Assembly (NCBI GenBank): GCA_018665025.1 | Contig: JABJED010000188.1 | Span: 1 to 37,171 of the forward strand | Source of the DNA: Gammaproteobacteria bacterium | Lineage (GTDB): Bacteria; Pseudomonadota; Gammaproteobacteria; Pseudomonadales; Azotimanducaceae | Reading direction: 5' to 3' | Length of the DNA: 37,171 nt | Part shown: in pieces, positions 1 through 8,654 of the stretch | Layout of the letters: each line of letters starts with the position of its first letter | Position numbering within the stretch: position 1 is the stretch's first letter | The notes under the pieces: model-generated | Seen by the model: the letters and a program-made list of their open reading frames with translations, nothing else | Databases searched by the model: none | What the model was told of the DNA's origin: nothing | Made by a program: the position numbers and the translations under genes

Positions 1-624
1 CTGAATCTTAGCGACATTGTCGCGCCAGTCGCGATACTTCATGCCTGCAAGCGCATCTGAACCTACCTGACGATTGGATTGAACCCATGCAGGAAACTCA
101 TCATCACTCCAATCAGGATGCTGCTTTTTACCCATTGCCAATATTGCTTCATCGGACATATCTGAAACACCTTCAAGGAATTTTCTAAACCCTTCACGTC
201 GCTTGTCCGCCGTTGCATCGTCTTCAACTCCTGGATTTTCCGCCCAGGGTGGATCTTCAAGTGCGATCTTGGTGACAAGAGCAGGATGCCTGGCAGCTAG
301 CCCCGCAACAGTGCCCGCGCCCATGGAATGACCCAGCGCAAACGTTGGCGCAGCGCTTAAACCTGAAATGACAGCGGCAAGATCGTCTGCCAGATCATCG
401 GATGAGCAAATGCCGCGACCAGATTGTCCGTGATTACGCGCATCTACCATAATCAGATCGAACTCGACTTCCATTTCACGAGCTACCCGACTCCAACACA
501 ATCCGTTGTCGCTGAACCCATGAGCCAGCAGCAATGTTGGCTTGTCGGTACCACCGGTTCTATAAAAGTGAAGCGGCAATCCGCTTACCACCACATCGCC
601 TTCGATCCATTGAGTCATTGTCAT
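1..624 (-). CDS. Alpha/beta hydrolase, C-terminus cut off by the window edge
   Basis: The 208 codons visible on the minus strand encode the N-terminal and central part of an alpha/beta-hydrolase-fold enzyme. An HGF oxyanion-hole motif lies near residue 35, a DARNHGQSG segment near 61-69, and the nucleophile elbow GHSMG at 98-102 makes Ser100 the likely nucleophile. The reading frame is still open at base 1, so the acid and the catalytic histidine lie outside the window; family members usually have 260-300 residues. Two in-frame ATGs (624 and 618) are possible and I took the first. The substrate cannot be told. The gene points away from the IS remnant, with about 250 bases of unassigned DNA between them. 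Confidence 0.85.
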   Translation of the reverse strand, partial: MTMTQWIEGDVVVSGLPLHFYRTGGTDKPTLLLAHGFSDNGLCWSRVAREMEVEFDLIMVDARNHGQSGRGICSSDDLADDLAAVISGLSAAPTFALGHSMGAGTVAGLAARHPALVTKIALEDPPWAENPGVEDDATADKRREGFRKFLEGVSDMSDEAILAMGKKQHPDWSDDEFPAWVQSNRQVGSDALAGMKYRDWRDNVAKIQ

Positions 625-958
625 TCAAGCCAGTTAAAAGGTAACAGTATCACCGATAGTTAGCCTGTCGATCCACTGTAAACAGGAGTCGCACTCCAAT
701 GATTTGCCTGTCTACGTTCGGAGCTGTAAAACTTGATTGCAGAAAAATTTTGTAGATCCCCAATAGTATTGTCTCTTGTGTAGCGTTTCCTTGAACGACC
801 TCTAACCATAAATGCCTAAAACTTAAGTTCATGGAGTCGTCATTCAAAATTTAGCACTAGCCAATGGCACAAACTCAGTAATGGACCCCACTGATTGGAC
901 AGTGGTTGGACGTTTATAAGTGTTTCCTCCTTGATCAGCATAACGCTGTGGAGCGAAA

Positions 959-1048
959 ATGGGACGAAGCCATAAACCGGAATTCAGGGCAACAGTCGCA
1001 CTGGCTGCGATCCCGGGTGATGTGTCCCTGGCCGAAGGGATTTCTTAA
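959..1048 (+). pseudogene. IS3-family OrfA N-terminal fragment
   Basis: Starting at ATG 959 the frame reads MGRSHKPEFRATVALAAIPG and continues with DVSLAEGIS before a stop. This follows the typical OrfA helix-turn-helix start (basic residues, then EFKAKVALEAIRGEKTLAELA). Only 29 of about 90-100 codons remain, so the DNA-binding domain is incomplete. It runs directly into the OrfB fragment. Confidence 0.7.
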
Positions 1049-1049
1049 T

Positions 1050-1159
1050 ATGAATCACTACTTTGATTTTTACAATACCGAGCGCAAGCATCTGTCGCTG
1101 GAGACTAAACGCCTGGTCGGATTTACTATGAAGCGGTGGAACGGATGGCGCCTGGATAA
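1050..1159 (+). pseudogene. IS3-family OrfB (DDE integrase) C-terminal fragment, frameshifted
   Basis: The frame beginning at 1050 contains HYFDFYNTERKHLSLE, the conserved FYN..R.H.SL segment near the C-terminus of IS3-family OrfB. After that the conserved tail is found only in the next frame, as TPGRIYYEAVERMAPG followed by a stop at 1157-1159. So a frameshift lies around 1100-1110. The catalytic DDE core is missing. Confidence 0.75.
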
Positions 1160-1367
1160 ACTGCAAAGCACTTATTAGCGCGGCCCAGGTTTTAGGGTCC
1201 ATTTCTGTTTCAACCAGGGCTCAAGAACTGTTGGATAGCCAATCAAGCGGTGACATGGAGGTACATTGTGGGCCGATAGTGGTCCGGTCCGTCGTCGTTG
1301 ACCTTAAGATCACCGTCCAGGGTTAACCGGTGTAGTCTATTTGGTTAAATGACTAACTATTCTACTA

Positions 1368-2801
1368 CTACTCAGCCAGCGTCAAGCCACTGGGTACGCT
1401 GCTTGGAACGTTGTGTCGATCATCCAGAGAAGCGTTATGAGTAAGGGCATGCAAAAAGCTCAGTAACTCAGCAAGCTCCTCTTCATCTATATCAACACTA
1501 GCTAACTCATTGCGGTGTGCGATTTGCTCTGAGCACCAGTAGTCATTCATCACGACAAAATCCTGTTCATCCAAATCGGCGCGTGACGGTATGAGCACCT
1601 GACTGGTGTCATAGTCAAGCAGGCTTTCAACAGGGTTTAGATGATGACGAACGACTGCTTCTAAAGTATCAAAAGCACCGTCATGTCCATAAGGTGCTGT
1701 GAGGGCAACATTACGCAAGCCCGGCGTGCGAAATCTAAATCTGTCGTTCACATCGCCGGTAACGGCTTCACGACCAAAATCTTCGCGGCCGTCAGAATAG
1801 CCCTCAGAATTATGTCCCTTTCCAGGGCCAATCTGTGGCATTGCAATCGCATGAAAGCTGTGGTCCGTTTGAAACTTACCACTGTGACAAAGGCTACAAT
1901 TTGCTTTGCCATAGAATAGTTTCATTCCTTGCACTTCGCTTACGGTCAACGCATGATTATTGCCACGCAGATACTGGTCATAACGACTGTTGTCGGCGCG
2001 CCAGGCGGTGGCTTCAAATGCCGCAATGGCATTGGCCGCATCTTTAAATTTAATATCGTCAGCTGTGGTTATCTGCTCGGGATAAGCATCCTGAAACAAA
2101 GCGACATATTCGGGGATTGCGCGTAATCGTTGAGCCAATAAGCTCCAAACGCCATTCTCGCCAGCCAAAGCTCCTTCAGCGGCAGCATCGGCTACCGGGT
2201 TTTCGCCTGTTTGACCCGCCATTTCTGTGTCCGAGGTTACAGGGATCATGGCCTGCGCGGCCAACGGATTAGCAAGACCTAAAGGCAGCTGTTCGCCTGC
2301 AGGAGTGTTAAAACCTGAGGGCAGCGAATTGTCTACAGTCACTCTTCCGTCATGGAACATAAAGACATATTCTTTCGCACCCAGATTAAATAAATGCGGC
2401 GCATTACGCGGTACGCGCATCTCAACTGCATCACCACCAATACCGGTATCACGGCTAACGCCTAGGCCTTTTCCGCCTTCACCAATAGAAAGCGCCAGAC
2501 CATCCCCAGTGCTGGCCAATGGGTGGTGACAAGTAGCACATGAAATGTTGTTATTACCACTGATGATTTTGTCAAAAAATAGTACTTTTCCAAGCGCCAC
2601 TTCGGCGCTAGACGGAGCCGGATAAAAATCATTATCGGTGACAGCACTACGGTTGTTAGGCAGAGGTATTTCCTGAGCAGCCTGCGCCAAAAAGCGCCAG
2701 CGCGCTTTGTCTTTTCTCGATTTAGACTTATCCCAATCAGCCTGCGCCACAACTGTAACGCCGGCGACCGCCAGGCCTAGACAAAATTTTCTTAAACTCA
2801 T
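1368..2801 (-). CDS. Di-haem cytochrome c peroxidase/MauG-family protein, secreted
   Basis: This 477-residue protein begins with a Sec signal peptide (about residues 1-21, ending VVAQA). It carries two c-type haem sites, CATCH at 88-92 and CSLCH at 302-306, the spacing expected for the bacterial di-haem peroxidase (CCP/MauG) family. A conserved C-terminal block, RTPGLRNVALTAPYGHDGAF, matches the family. It is longer than classical CCP (about 330 residues), closer to the long methylamine-utilisation-like subgroup. It would act in the periplasm on H2O2 or as a protein-modifying oxidase; the electron donor is unknown. A possible ribosome site (AAAGAGAA) lies before the ATG. It stands alone with no clear operon partner. 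A second family member lies at 26896. Confidence 0.9.
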   Translation of the reverse strand: MSLRKFCLGLAVAGVTVVAQADWDKSKSRKDKARWRFLAQAAQEIPLPNNRSAVTDNDFYPAPSSAEVALGKVLFFDKIISGNNNISCATCHHPLASTGDGLALSIGEGGKGLGVSRDTGIGGDAVEMRVPRNAPHLFNLGAKEYVFMFHDGRVTVDNSLPSGFNTPAGEQLPLGLANPLAAQAMIPVTSDTEMAGQTGENPVADAAAEGALAGENGVWSLLAQRLRAIPEYVALFQDAYPEQITTADDIKFKDAANAIAAFEATAWRADNSRYDQYLRGNNHALTVSEVQGMKLFYGKANCSLCHSGKFQTDHSFHAIAMPQIGPGKGHNSEGYSDGREDFGREAVTGDVNDRFRFRTPGLRNVALTAPYGHDGAFDTLEAVVRHHLNPVESLLDYDTSQVLIPSRADLDEQDFVVMNDYWCSEQIAHRNELASVDIDEEELAELLSFLHALTHNASLDDRHNVPSSVPSGLTLAE

Positions 2802-3400
2802 TATTCGTTCTCTTTAAAGTAGCTAAGACAAATTGAACTTAGTAATTATAGTTCGCGTAAACGTCTATAAGCGCACGCAAATGTCACGGCTTTGTATGAA
2901 TATGTAAATAAAAACTTACGTATGTGTTTCTTTGTTCGATTGCGTATTTAACTACATACAAATATCGTGGCTTTTTAAGCTCACGCTGTCTTCAAAGTTC
3001 TGCAGTACTGTGACTCTGTTTTTCGATGGTTAATGACTGTAATGGTGATGACCTGCTGGCTTGCGCACTGTTGGGTTATCACATAGGTGATTTAAAGGTC
3101 GGACAGGGGGATTTGGCTTGTTTGTCCGTTCGGATAAATGATGGATCATGTAAGGTGAGGGTTCGACTTCCTGAATGGGCCGTATGGCGATACGGTAACG
3201 TATGGTTGCGGCACTGACCGAATCCATTGGATCATCGAAGTCAAGATCAAGCCATGGTTGTTCTGGATCGAGAACCTGCAGGCCTTCCCGTTCCAGACTG
3301 CACTTTACATTGGTGTTGTTTGCGGTTTATATCATCATAGGCATTGGCTGGTTTGCATGGCTACGAAGCAACCGTGACAACACGACTTCAGGAAACAATG
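2802..3400. other. Gene-free stretch of about 600 bases
   Basis: The first 200 bases are A/T-rich and should hold the promoter of the peroxidase gene on the minus strand. I see no convincing gene in the rest. Short open frames at 3026-3217, 3030-3227 and 3202-3426 have no recognisable motif. A hydrophobic stretch around 3300-3360 on the plus strand looks membrane-like in two frames, so a decayed gene is possible but not shown. Confidence 0.5.
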
Positions 3401-4114
3401 ATGACGACGCTACTACAGATCACTGACACTCACGTGCCGCTCGATCCTGAAAAACGAGCTCATCGCAATTTTCTCAAACAAATCGAATTTGTCCGTCACT
3501 ATAAACCCAACATTCTGGTGATCTCTGGCGATTTACCCGCAGAGGACGGCAGCAAAGAAATTTATAGCCTCATGGCGCAAGCACTGCCTGTGGAGCAAGA
3601 GGTTGTAATCATTCCAGGCAATCATGACAAACCAGAGACGCTGTACAAGGTATTCGGTAAAGAGCGCTGCAAAACACCATCGTTCTGTCATGTTGTACCA
3701 TTGCCAGATATTGACCTTGTGTTCGTCGATTCAAGTTCAGGCACACTGTCTATAAGTCAGCAGCAAACGTTGCAGGGTGTCAGGTCAGAGTCGATTTTGT
3801 TCATTCATCATCCAACGAAGAAACTTAGCAATGGTTTTATGGATACCAACTATCCATTACAAAACCTATCTGAGGTAGATGCTGCCATCCGGCGCAGTCC
3901 TATTGCCCAGGTGTTTTGCGGCCATTTTCATTGCGAGCATACGGTGGTTGAAGACTACGCCTTGCACGTAACGCCTTCGGCTGCGTTTAGAGTCGGACTG
4001 AACGAGACCGAAATTAATGTAAGTTACGGCGGTATTCCGCTCAGAGAAATTATTGTCGATGGGACGTCGGTATCAACCCAGGTGATTGATATCGAGAAAA
4101 CTGCGGGGCAATAG
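3401..4114 (+). CDS. Metallophosphoesterase, CpdA-like (cyclic nucleotide phosphodiesterase family)
   Basis: The protein has 237 residues from the start I chose. It shows the calcineurin-like metal motifs in order: DTH at 9-11, GD at 43-44, GNHD at 73-76, His136/His137, and GHFH at 174-177. These bind two metal ions at the active site. The layout and length are those of class III cAMP phosphodiesterases (CpdA/Icc), although cAMP as the substrate is only inferred. The open frame extends 19 codons upstream, but an AGGA sits 7 bases before the ATG at 3401 and 4 before the ATG at 3398, and the family begins with the LLQITDTH strand. So I place the start here. It appears monocistronic. Confidence 0.88.
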   Translation: MTTLLQITDTHVPLDPEKRAHRNFLKQIEFVRHYKPNILVISGDLPAEDGSKEIYSLMAQALPVEQEVVIIPGNHDKPETLYKVFGKERCKTPSFCHVVPLPDIDLVFVDSSSGTLSISQQQTLQGVRSESILFIHHPTKKLSNGFMDTNYPLQNLSEVDAAIRRSPIAQVFCGHFHCEHTVVEDYALHVTPSAAFRVGLNETEINVSYGGIPLREIIVDGTSVSTQVIDIEKTAGQ

Positions 4115-4400
4115 AATAGCGCGAGTCACCTTCGACACGCTTTGACCTTTCACTACTTTCAAATTATCAATCGCCACCGAGGCGACGACCGCGTTTCTAG
4201 TGAAGTGAGGGTTTACCGATCGCAACGCTGCCAATTAAGGCCGGGCAAGGTGATTAGCGGCTTTTTCGTTATGTATTAAGCACAATTAGCGGATAATACA
4301 GAGTCGTCTGCCGACGTCGCCGCTTAGTTGTTGGTCCGCAGCGGCTTATGGAAGGTCAGTGAAATTGCGGCTATTTACCTAAATTAAGGGGCATCACCCA

Positions 4401-5852
4401 ATGCGCGAATACGCATTCAAATCTGCAGTGGCGTTAGCCAGCGCTATTGCTGCCAAAGAAGTCAGTTCACTAGAACTGACAGATATGTACATCGATAGGG
4501 TTGAATCAATAGACCCTGATATCAACGCAGTCGTGGTGAAAGATTTTGAGCGAGGCAGGGAGGCCGCGCGGGCAGCGGATTCTGCGATTGCTGCGGGCAA
4601 GGCACTTGGTCCATTTCATGGTGTTCCCATGACAATCAAAGAAGCCTACGACATCGAGGGCTTACCAACCACGTGGGGTTTCCCTGAACTCGAGCACAAT
4701 ATAGCAACAGCAGATTCGGAGACCGTCGTTCGAATGAAGCACGCAGGCGCACATTTTTTCGGTAAGACCAATGTACCTCTGAGCCTCGCAGACTTTCAAA
4801 GTTTCAACGATATTTACGGGACGACTAACAATCCCTGGAACCTTGAACGCACCCCTGGCGGTTCTTCAGGTGGATCCGCTGCTGCATTAGCTGCAGGACT
4901 GACCGGTCTTGAGGCTGGTTCTGATATCGGTGGCTCTATCCGAAATCCTGCTCACTTTTGTGGCATCTATGGACACAAACCCACTTGGGGCGTTGTTTCA
5001 GATGCTGGACATGCACTACCGGGGCAAGTGGCACCCGCTGATATTGCAGTGGTCGGGCCAATGGCGCGCAGTGCTGAAGATCTTAAAATCAGTATGGATG
5101 TTTCTGCAGGGGCCGCGAGCCATGACGTAGCAGGCTGGCAGCTCAACCTGCCAAAGCCCATTAAGAAAGACCTGAAGGATTTCCGTGTCGCTATCTGGAC
5201 CAACGACGATATGGCCCCCGTCTCGCAGGAGATTTCCGATCGGGTCCAGTTGATCGGTGAGACATTGAGCAGACTCGGCGCCACCGTTTCAGACAGCGCT
5301 CGCCCAGAGATTAACCTCGATGAGAGTCATGACACCTACAATAGTTTGCTGTGGGGCGTGATGGGGGCTGAGCTTAGCGCTGAAGAAAAAAGTGAATACC
5401 AAGCACGTCTCGGTCAATTAGACCCCAATGACCACTCAATTGCGGCCAATATGATTCGTTACTCCGTGCAGGGCCATGGAACCTGGGCTGAAAACAACAA
5501 CAAACGATTCCTTATTCGACAACAGTGGCAACGTTTCTTTAATGATTGGGACATCGTCATATGCCCACAGACCGCGACGACTGCGTTCCCACAAGACCAG
5601 GGAGAATACCTTGAGCGAAAAATAATGGTCGACAATGCAGAGCAGGACTATTTTCAACAAGTGTTTTGGTCAGGACTGGTCACCGTCGCGCACCTTCCGA
5701 GCACTGTCTTCCCAACAGGACTTTCACAAGAAGGTCTACCGATCGGCTTACAAGCTGTCGGGGCTGAGTTTAATGACTATATCACCATAGACTTCACCAG
5801 ACTGATGGCTCAAGAGATTGGGGGCTTCATACCACCACCTGCTTACGCCTAG
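4401..5852 (+). CDS. Amidase signature family hydrolase
   Basis: The 483-residue enzyme has the full amidase signature, GGSSGGSAAALAAGL followed by GSDIGGSIRNPAHFCGIYGHKP. By spacing it carries the Ser-cisSer-Lys triad as Lys80, Ser155 and Ser179, exactly the 75- and 24-residue gaps of fatty acid amide hydrolase. Such enzymes hydrolyse amide or ester bonds of small molecules in the cytoplasm. This is not clearly GatA, since no gatC or gatB lies nearby. No signal peptide is visible. The MFS transporter downstream is convergent, so the two do not form an operon. The substrate is unknown. Confidence 0.92.
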   Translation: MREYAFKSAVALASAIAAKEVSSLELTDMYIDRVESIDPDINAVVVKDFERGREAARAADSAIAAGKALGPFHGVPMTIKEAYDIEGLPTTWGFPELEHNIATADSETVVRMKHAGAHFFGKTNVPLSLADFQSFNDIYGTTNNPWNLERTPGGSSGGSAAALAAGLTGLEAGSDIGGSIRNPAHFCGIYGHKPTWGVVSDAGHALPGQVAPADIAVVGPMARSAEDLKISMDVSAGAASHDVAGWQLNLPKPIKKDLKDFRVAIWTNDDMAPVSQEISDRVQLIGETLSRLGATVSDSARPEINLDESHDTYNSLLWGVMGAELSAEEKSEYQARLGQLDPNDHSIAANMIRYSVQGHGTWAENNNKRFLIRQQWQRFFNDWDIVICPQTATTAFPQDQGEYLERKIMVDNAEQDYFQQVFWSGLVTVAHLPSTVFPTGLSQEGLPIGLQAVGAEFNDYITIDFTRLMAQEIGGFIPPPAYA

Positions 5853-5949
5853 GGCAATCAATCACGGCGAGGCGCGCACTTCAAGCGTCCAGCTGATGCA
5901 GCGTTAAATTAGAGGTCTTTGGTCACTCCGCAGATAAGAGAAATTCCTG

Positions 5950-5969
5950 ACAGCAATCGCTGTTATTGC
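5950..5969. terminator. Small hairpins between convergent genes
   Basis: ACAGC (5950-5954) pairs with GCTGT (5959-5963), and an overlapping pair GCAAT/ATTGC spans 5953-5969. This sits between the convergent amidase and MFS genes, where a two-way terminator would be expected. There is only a weak run of T, so this is tentative. Confidence 0.25.
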
Positions 5970-5973
5970 CCTG

Positions 5974-7146
5974 CTATGACCTTGGCGGGTCTGATAGATA
6001 AGCAGCATATAAAAACAGACCCTGGGCAGTCATCAACACTACAGTGACAAAACCCAGGAATAGACCATTGCCGCCAAACTCCAGTAATCTTCCGCCAACT
6101 GCCGGTGCCAGCATCGCGGCCACACTGATCGCAGCGGGCAGCATCGGCAGCAAAAACCCACTGCCATCGGACTCAGCAACGTTCGCCGAGCCATAGGCTA
6201 CCGTGAGGTTCCAGCCGGAGTTCAGGAGTATAAGTGCGAAAGTTACACTCAACGCTGTCATTGGGCGCATCAGCAGAAGCATACTCACGGCGATAACTAC
6301 CGAACCAATAAGTAACATGATAAAGCGGCTTGGCCATTGGCCCATCAATGCAGGAATAAGCCCCGTCAACCCACCGAGCAACAGCGCCACCGATATTGCA
6401 CCACCGGCAGCCTCCGCTGACAAGCCCCCTGCCTGAGCTATTCTGTCGACAAACGCCCAGAGCCCGGTAATACCCAGGTAAAAAATAAACATCGCCAGGA
6501 GTCCAAGTTTTGGCGCAAACGCTGCGCCATTAATGGCCACTAGACAGTCTCGCAACCCAGCCTGCTTAAACGAGAACCTGCCGCTCTCAGGAACGAACCT
6601 GGACAAAAGAAGCGACAAACCACAGATCAACGATAAGAAGCACATGCTGCCCTGGAAACCGTAATAAGGGGCGATCAAAACAGGTATCGCAAACGCGACA
6701 AGCGCCGCCAGACCTACCTGCAACACGATAGATACCCCCATCGCTCGATCGGGTTCATCCGTGTCCCCTAGGTAGGTGAAAACCGGGGTATAAATAAACG
6801 CCATGGATACGCCAAGCGCAAACAAACAGAGCGCAATAACTCCGAAACTCTCCAACTGCGGAATCGCTGCAAAAAATAAGATTGAGCACAATAAACTGAC
6901 GTTCACGGTTCGTCGCCAATTAACCCGGCGAACCCAGAACATGGCAAATACCGAGATCACCGTAAATCCGGCAAAGTAGGATGAGCCAAGATCGCCTAAC
7001 TGAGAATCACTGAAGTTTCTTCTTTCGCCAATTAGCGAGAGAAGAATAGGCATAACGTTAAAAACCAGCGCACCGATCGCTACCAGAAAAGACAACATAA
7101 TGAGTTTCGACAGCGTCGCATTAATAGATGTATGGCTTGATCGCAA
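5974..7146 (-). CDS. Major facilitator superfamily transporter
   Basis: This 390-residue protein is almost entirely hydrophobic, with about 12 predicted membrane spans, the normal MFS size. A charged loop around residues 75-80 (RRVNWRRT) fits the cytoplasmic loop between helices 2 and 3, and GDTDEPDRAMGVS resembles the loop before helix 5. It belongs in the inner membrane. The direction of transport and substrate cannot be read from the sequence. It is convergent with the amidase gene and has no same-strand neighbour within several hundred bases, so it is probably transcribed alone. Confidence 0.9.
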   Translation of the reverse strand: MRSSHTSINATLSKLIMLSFLVAIGALVFNVMPILLSLIGERRNFSDSQLGDLGSSYFAGFTVISVFAMFWVRRVNWRRTVNVSLLCSILFFAAIPQLESFGVIALCLFALGVSMAFIYTPVFTYLGDTDEPDRAMGVSIVLQVGLAALVAFAIPVLIAPYYGFQGSMCFLSLICGLSLLLSRFVPESGRFSFKQAGLRDCLVAINGAAFAPKLGLLAMFIFYLGITGLWAFVDRIAQAGGLSAEAAGGAISVALLLGGLTGLIPALMGQWPSRFIMLLIGSVVIAVSMLLLMRPMTALSVTFALILLNSGWNLTVAYGSANVAESDGSGFLLPMLPAAISVAAMLAPAVGGRLLEFGGNGLFLGFVTVVLMTAQGLFLYAAYLSDPPRS

Positions 7147-7464
7147 AGGTAAAATTCCGAGGATGATCTAGGGCAAGCACTTAGAGTAAACTGCCCACGC
7201 TCTATCCACAATATCTGCGCGAGGGCTCTAACGGCGTGAACGACAAGCAATCACCAAGTCCAGAAAAACAACGCTCCGTGTCAACAAATCACGCGAACCC
7301 CACTCCGGCTATAGCCCGCGCCCGGCCGGTGGCTCGGATCAGTTTTTGTGTATTACCATTGGTCTCGATATCGAGAATGAGGCAGTGCTGGCCGCACTTG
7401 GTGCCTATATGCAAGCATAGGCCATAGCCGACTGCCCCGGCCTGCAGCGTGCTAGACTGAGACT
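7147..7464. other. Gene-free stretch of about 320 bases
   Basis: This region should hold the promoters of the MFS gene (minus) and of the small gene at 7465 (plus). Open frames here lack recognisable motifs. One stop-to-stop frame on the plus strand, ending at the TAG near 7419, gives a protein-like tail (GLDIENEAVLAALGAYMQA) but has no start codon. It could be a gene remnant; I cannot assign it. Confidence 0.4.
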
Positions 7465-7662
7465 ATGGTTTCTTTCGAAGAACAATTCTATCTGGAAAAC
7501 CCGACCCGTTTGCAGGCGCTGTGGCGCGATGTAAAGTTGCTGTGGTGGTTAGCGGTACGCGCGTTAATGTGGATGAGTAAAGGTGTCTTGGTGCGTCGTG
7601 CCTATCGTAAGGCGCAAGTCTCTGACGAACCGTTGCTGCTTGAAGATCAGTTTCCCGATTAG
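7465..7662 (+). CDS. Small hydrophobic protein preceding the iron-sulfur protein gene
   Basis: The 65-residue product has one hydrophobic stretch (LLWWLAVRALMWMSKGVLV, about residues 25-43), a basic patch after it and an acidic end (EPLLLEDQF). I do not recognise the family. The stop codon lies four bases before the ATG of the next gene, which suggests translational coupling. It could anchor the iron-sulfur protein at the membrane, as RdhB proteins do for reductive dehalogenases, but it is shorter than known RdhB. Alternatively the two frames were once one gene, split by a frameshift near 7650. No strong ribosome site is visible before either ATG. Confidence 0.55.
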   Translation: MVSFEEQFYLENPTRLQALWRDVKLLWWLAVRALMWMSKGVLVRRAYRKAQVSDEPLLLEDQFPD

Positions 7663-7666
7663 TCTT

Positions 7667-8620
7667 ATGAAGAAAAAATTCCCTTCACCGAAGCTGCCGT
7701 TTGCTTATCGCCATAAGCCCGTGTCAGGTAATACTATTAATGGACTTGGAGAGACCACGCTACGCCGCGCTACCCAGATATTTCACGGCTCGGGCGCCCG
7801 GAAGCTGGAGTGGGCGCGGTTGGAAATATTTTTCGCGCTTATCAATCCCTTCAAAGTCTACTGGCTCAACCTGGTCAATCGCTGGCTGTTGCGCAATGCC
7901 GACGGACCTATTGCGGCTGTGCAGCAACCGGTGGTCGATGCGCGACAAAAGTCGCAGGAGATAAAGGCGCTGGCGCTGGAACTTGGCGCTGGAGTGGTAG
8001 GTATAACCCATCTTTCTGAGCAAGCACTGTATAAGGGTACAAACCCTCAATACGCTCGTGCCATCGTGGTGTTGTTGCCAATGGACAACGAGGAAATGGC
8101 TTACGTCACTACCAATCGTGCTGGCGCTGAAACGATGCGTGCCTATATGGAGATAACGCGCACTGTTATTGCGCTCTCGAAACATATTCGGAGTATGGGC
8201 TGGCGCGCACGGGCCTACTGTGAAGGCGCTGACTTACTGCACATCCCGCTGGCCATTGAAGCGGGGCTGGGGCAGTTGGGCAAGCATGGCTCTTTGATCT
8301 GCAAGGAATATGGCTCGGGCATGCGTATCGCTACGGTGTTAACGGATATGCCGCTGGCTGAGGATAAGCCAGTGGATATTGCCGTGGACGATCTTTGTGT
8401 TGGCTGTCGGCGCTGCACCATAGATTGCCCGGTAGATGCCATCGGTGATCGCAAACAGACCGTGCGCGGTGTGGAAAAATGGTATGTGGACTTTGACAAA
8501 TGCGCACCCTATTTCACCCATACCGTGGGCTGCGGGATTTGTATCGAGGTCTGTCCGTGGACCAAACCGGGTCGCGGCCCAGGCTTGTTGGAAAAGTTGC
8601 TGTCCAAACGACCGGGGTAG
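7667..8620 (+). CDS. 4Fe-4S protein of the reductive dehalogenase/QueG-like superfamily
   Basis: The 317-residue protein ends in a two-cluster ferredoxin domain: DLCVGCRRCTIDCPVDAI, then CAPYFTHTVGCGICIEVCPW. The block IPLAIEAGLGQLGKHGSLI followed by EYG and a LTDMPL segment is typical of reductive dehalogenases and epoxyqueuosine reductase, which use cobalamin next to the iron-sulfur clusters. No twin-arginine signal is present, so it probably acts in the cytoplasm, perhaps at the membrane through the small upstream protein. It is shorter than respiratory RdhA (about 450 or more). The open frame extends upstream to 7583 in another frame of the small gene; the ATG at 7667 avoids that overlap. 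Dehalogenation itself is not shown. Confidence 0.8.
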   Translation: MKKKFPSPKLPFAYRHKPVSGNTINGLGETTLRRATQIFHGSGARKLEWARLEIFFALINPFKVYWLNLVNRWLLRNADGPIAAVQQPVVDARQKSQEIKALALELGAGVVGITHLSEQALYKGTNPQYARAIVVLLPMDNEEMAYVTTNRAGAETMRAYMEITRTVIALSKHIRSMGWRARAYCEGADLLHIPLAIEAGLGQLGKHGSLICKEYGSGMRIATVLTDMPLAEDKPVDIAVDDLCVGCRRCTIDCPVDAIGDRKQTVRGVEKWYVDFDKCAPYFTHTVGCGICIEVCPWTKPGRGPGLLEKLLSKRPG

Positions 8621-8637
8621 ATTGTCACTGTCATCTG

Positions 8638-8651
8638 GAGCTGGCCAGCTC
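8638..8651. terminator. 14-bp perfect palindrome between convergent stop codons
   Basis: GAGCTGGCCAGCTC lies in the 34-base gap between the iron-sulfur protein gene and the convergent NSS transporter gene. Its position suggests a two-way transcription stop, but there is no T run and a perfect palindrome has little loop. Confidence 0.3.
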
Positions 8652-8654
8652 TGG

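Larger units (their letters stand above)
876..1207. mobile_element. Internally deleted IS3-family insertion sequence remnant
   Basis: Near-identical inverted ends, 876-889 (cagtaatggacccc) and 1194-1207 (agggtccatttctg), match at 12 of 14 positions when one is reverse complemented. Between them lie an OrfA N-terminal fragment and an OrfB C-terminal fragment, about 330 bp in total against 1.2-1.5 kb for an intact IS3-family element. The simplest reading is an element that lost its middle and then decayed by frameshift. I could not see a clear target-site duplication. It cannot transpose itself, but with both ends kept it might have been mobilised by a relative. Confidence 0.75.

Noticed and set aside
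906-1178. A single intact 90-residue protein
   Set aside because: The frame mixes an antiphase OrfA region with a real OrfB fragment and then leaves the conserved frame, so it is IS debris rather than a gene.
3160-3375. Plus-strand open frames giving hydrophobic stretches (possible broken membrane protein)
   Set aside because: No frame has a good start or a recognisable family motif, and the hydrophobic parts lie in different frames. It could equally be chance.
7213-7419. Plus-strand stop-to-stop frame with a protein-like tail
   Set aside because: There is no start codon or ribosome site and no family recognised; kept only as a note under the gene-free stretch.
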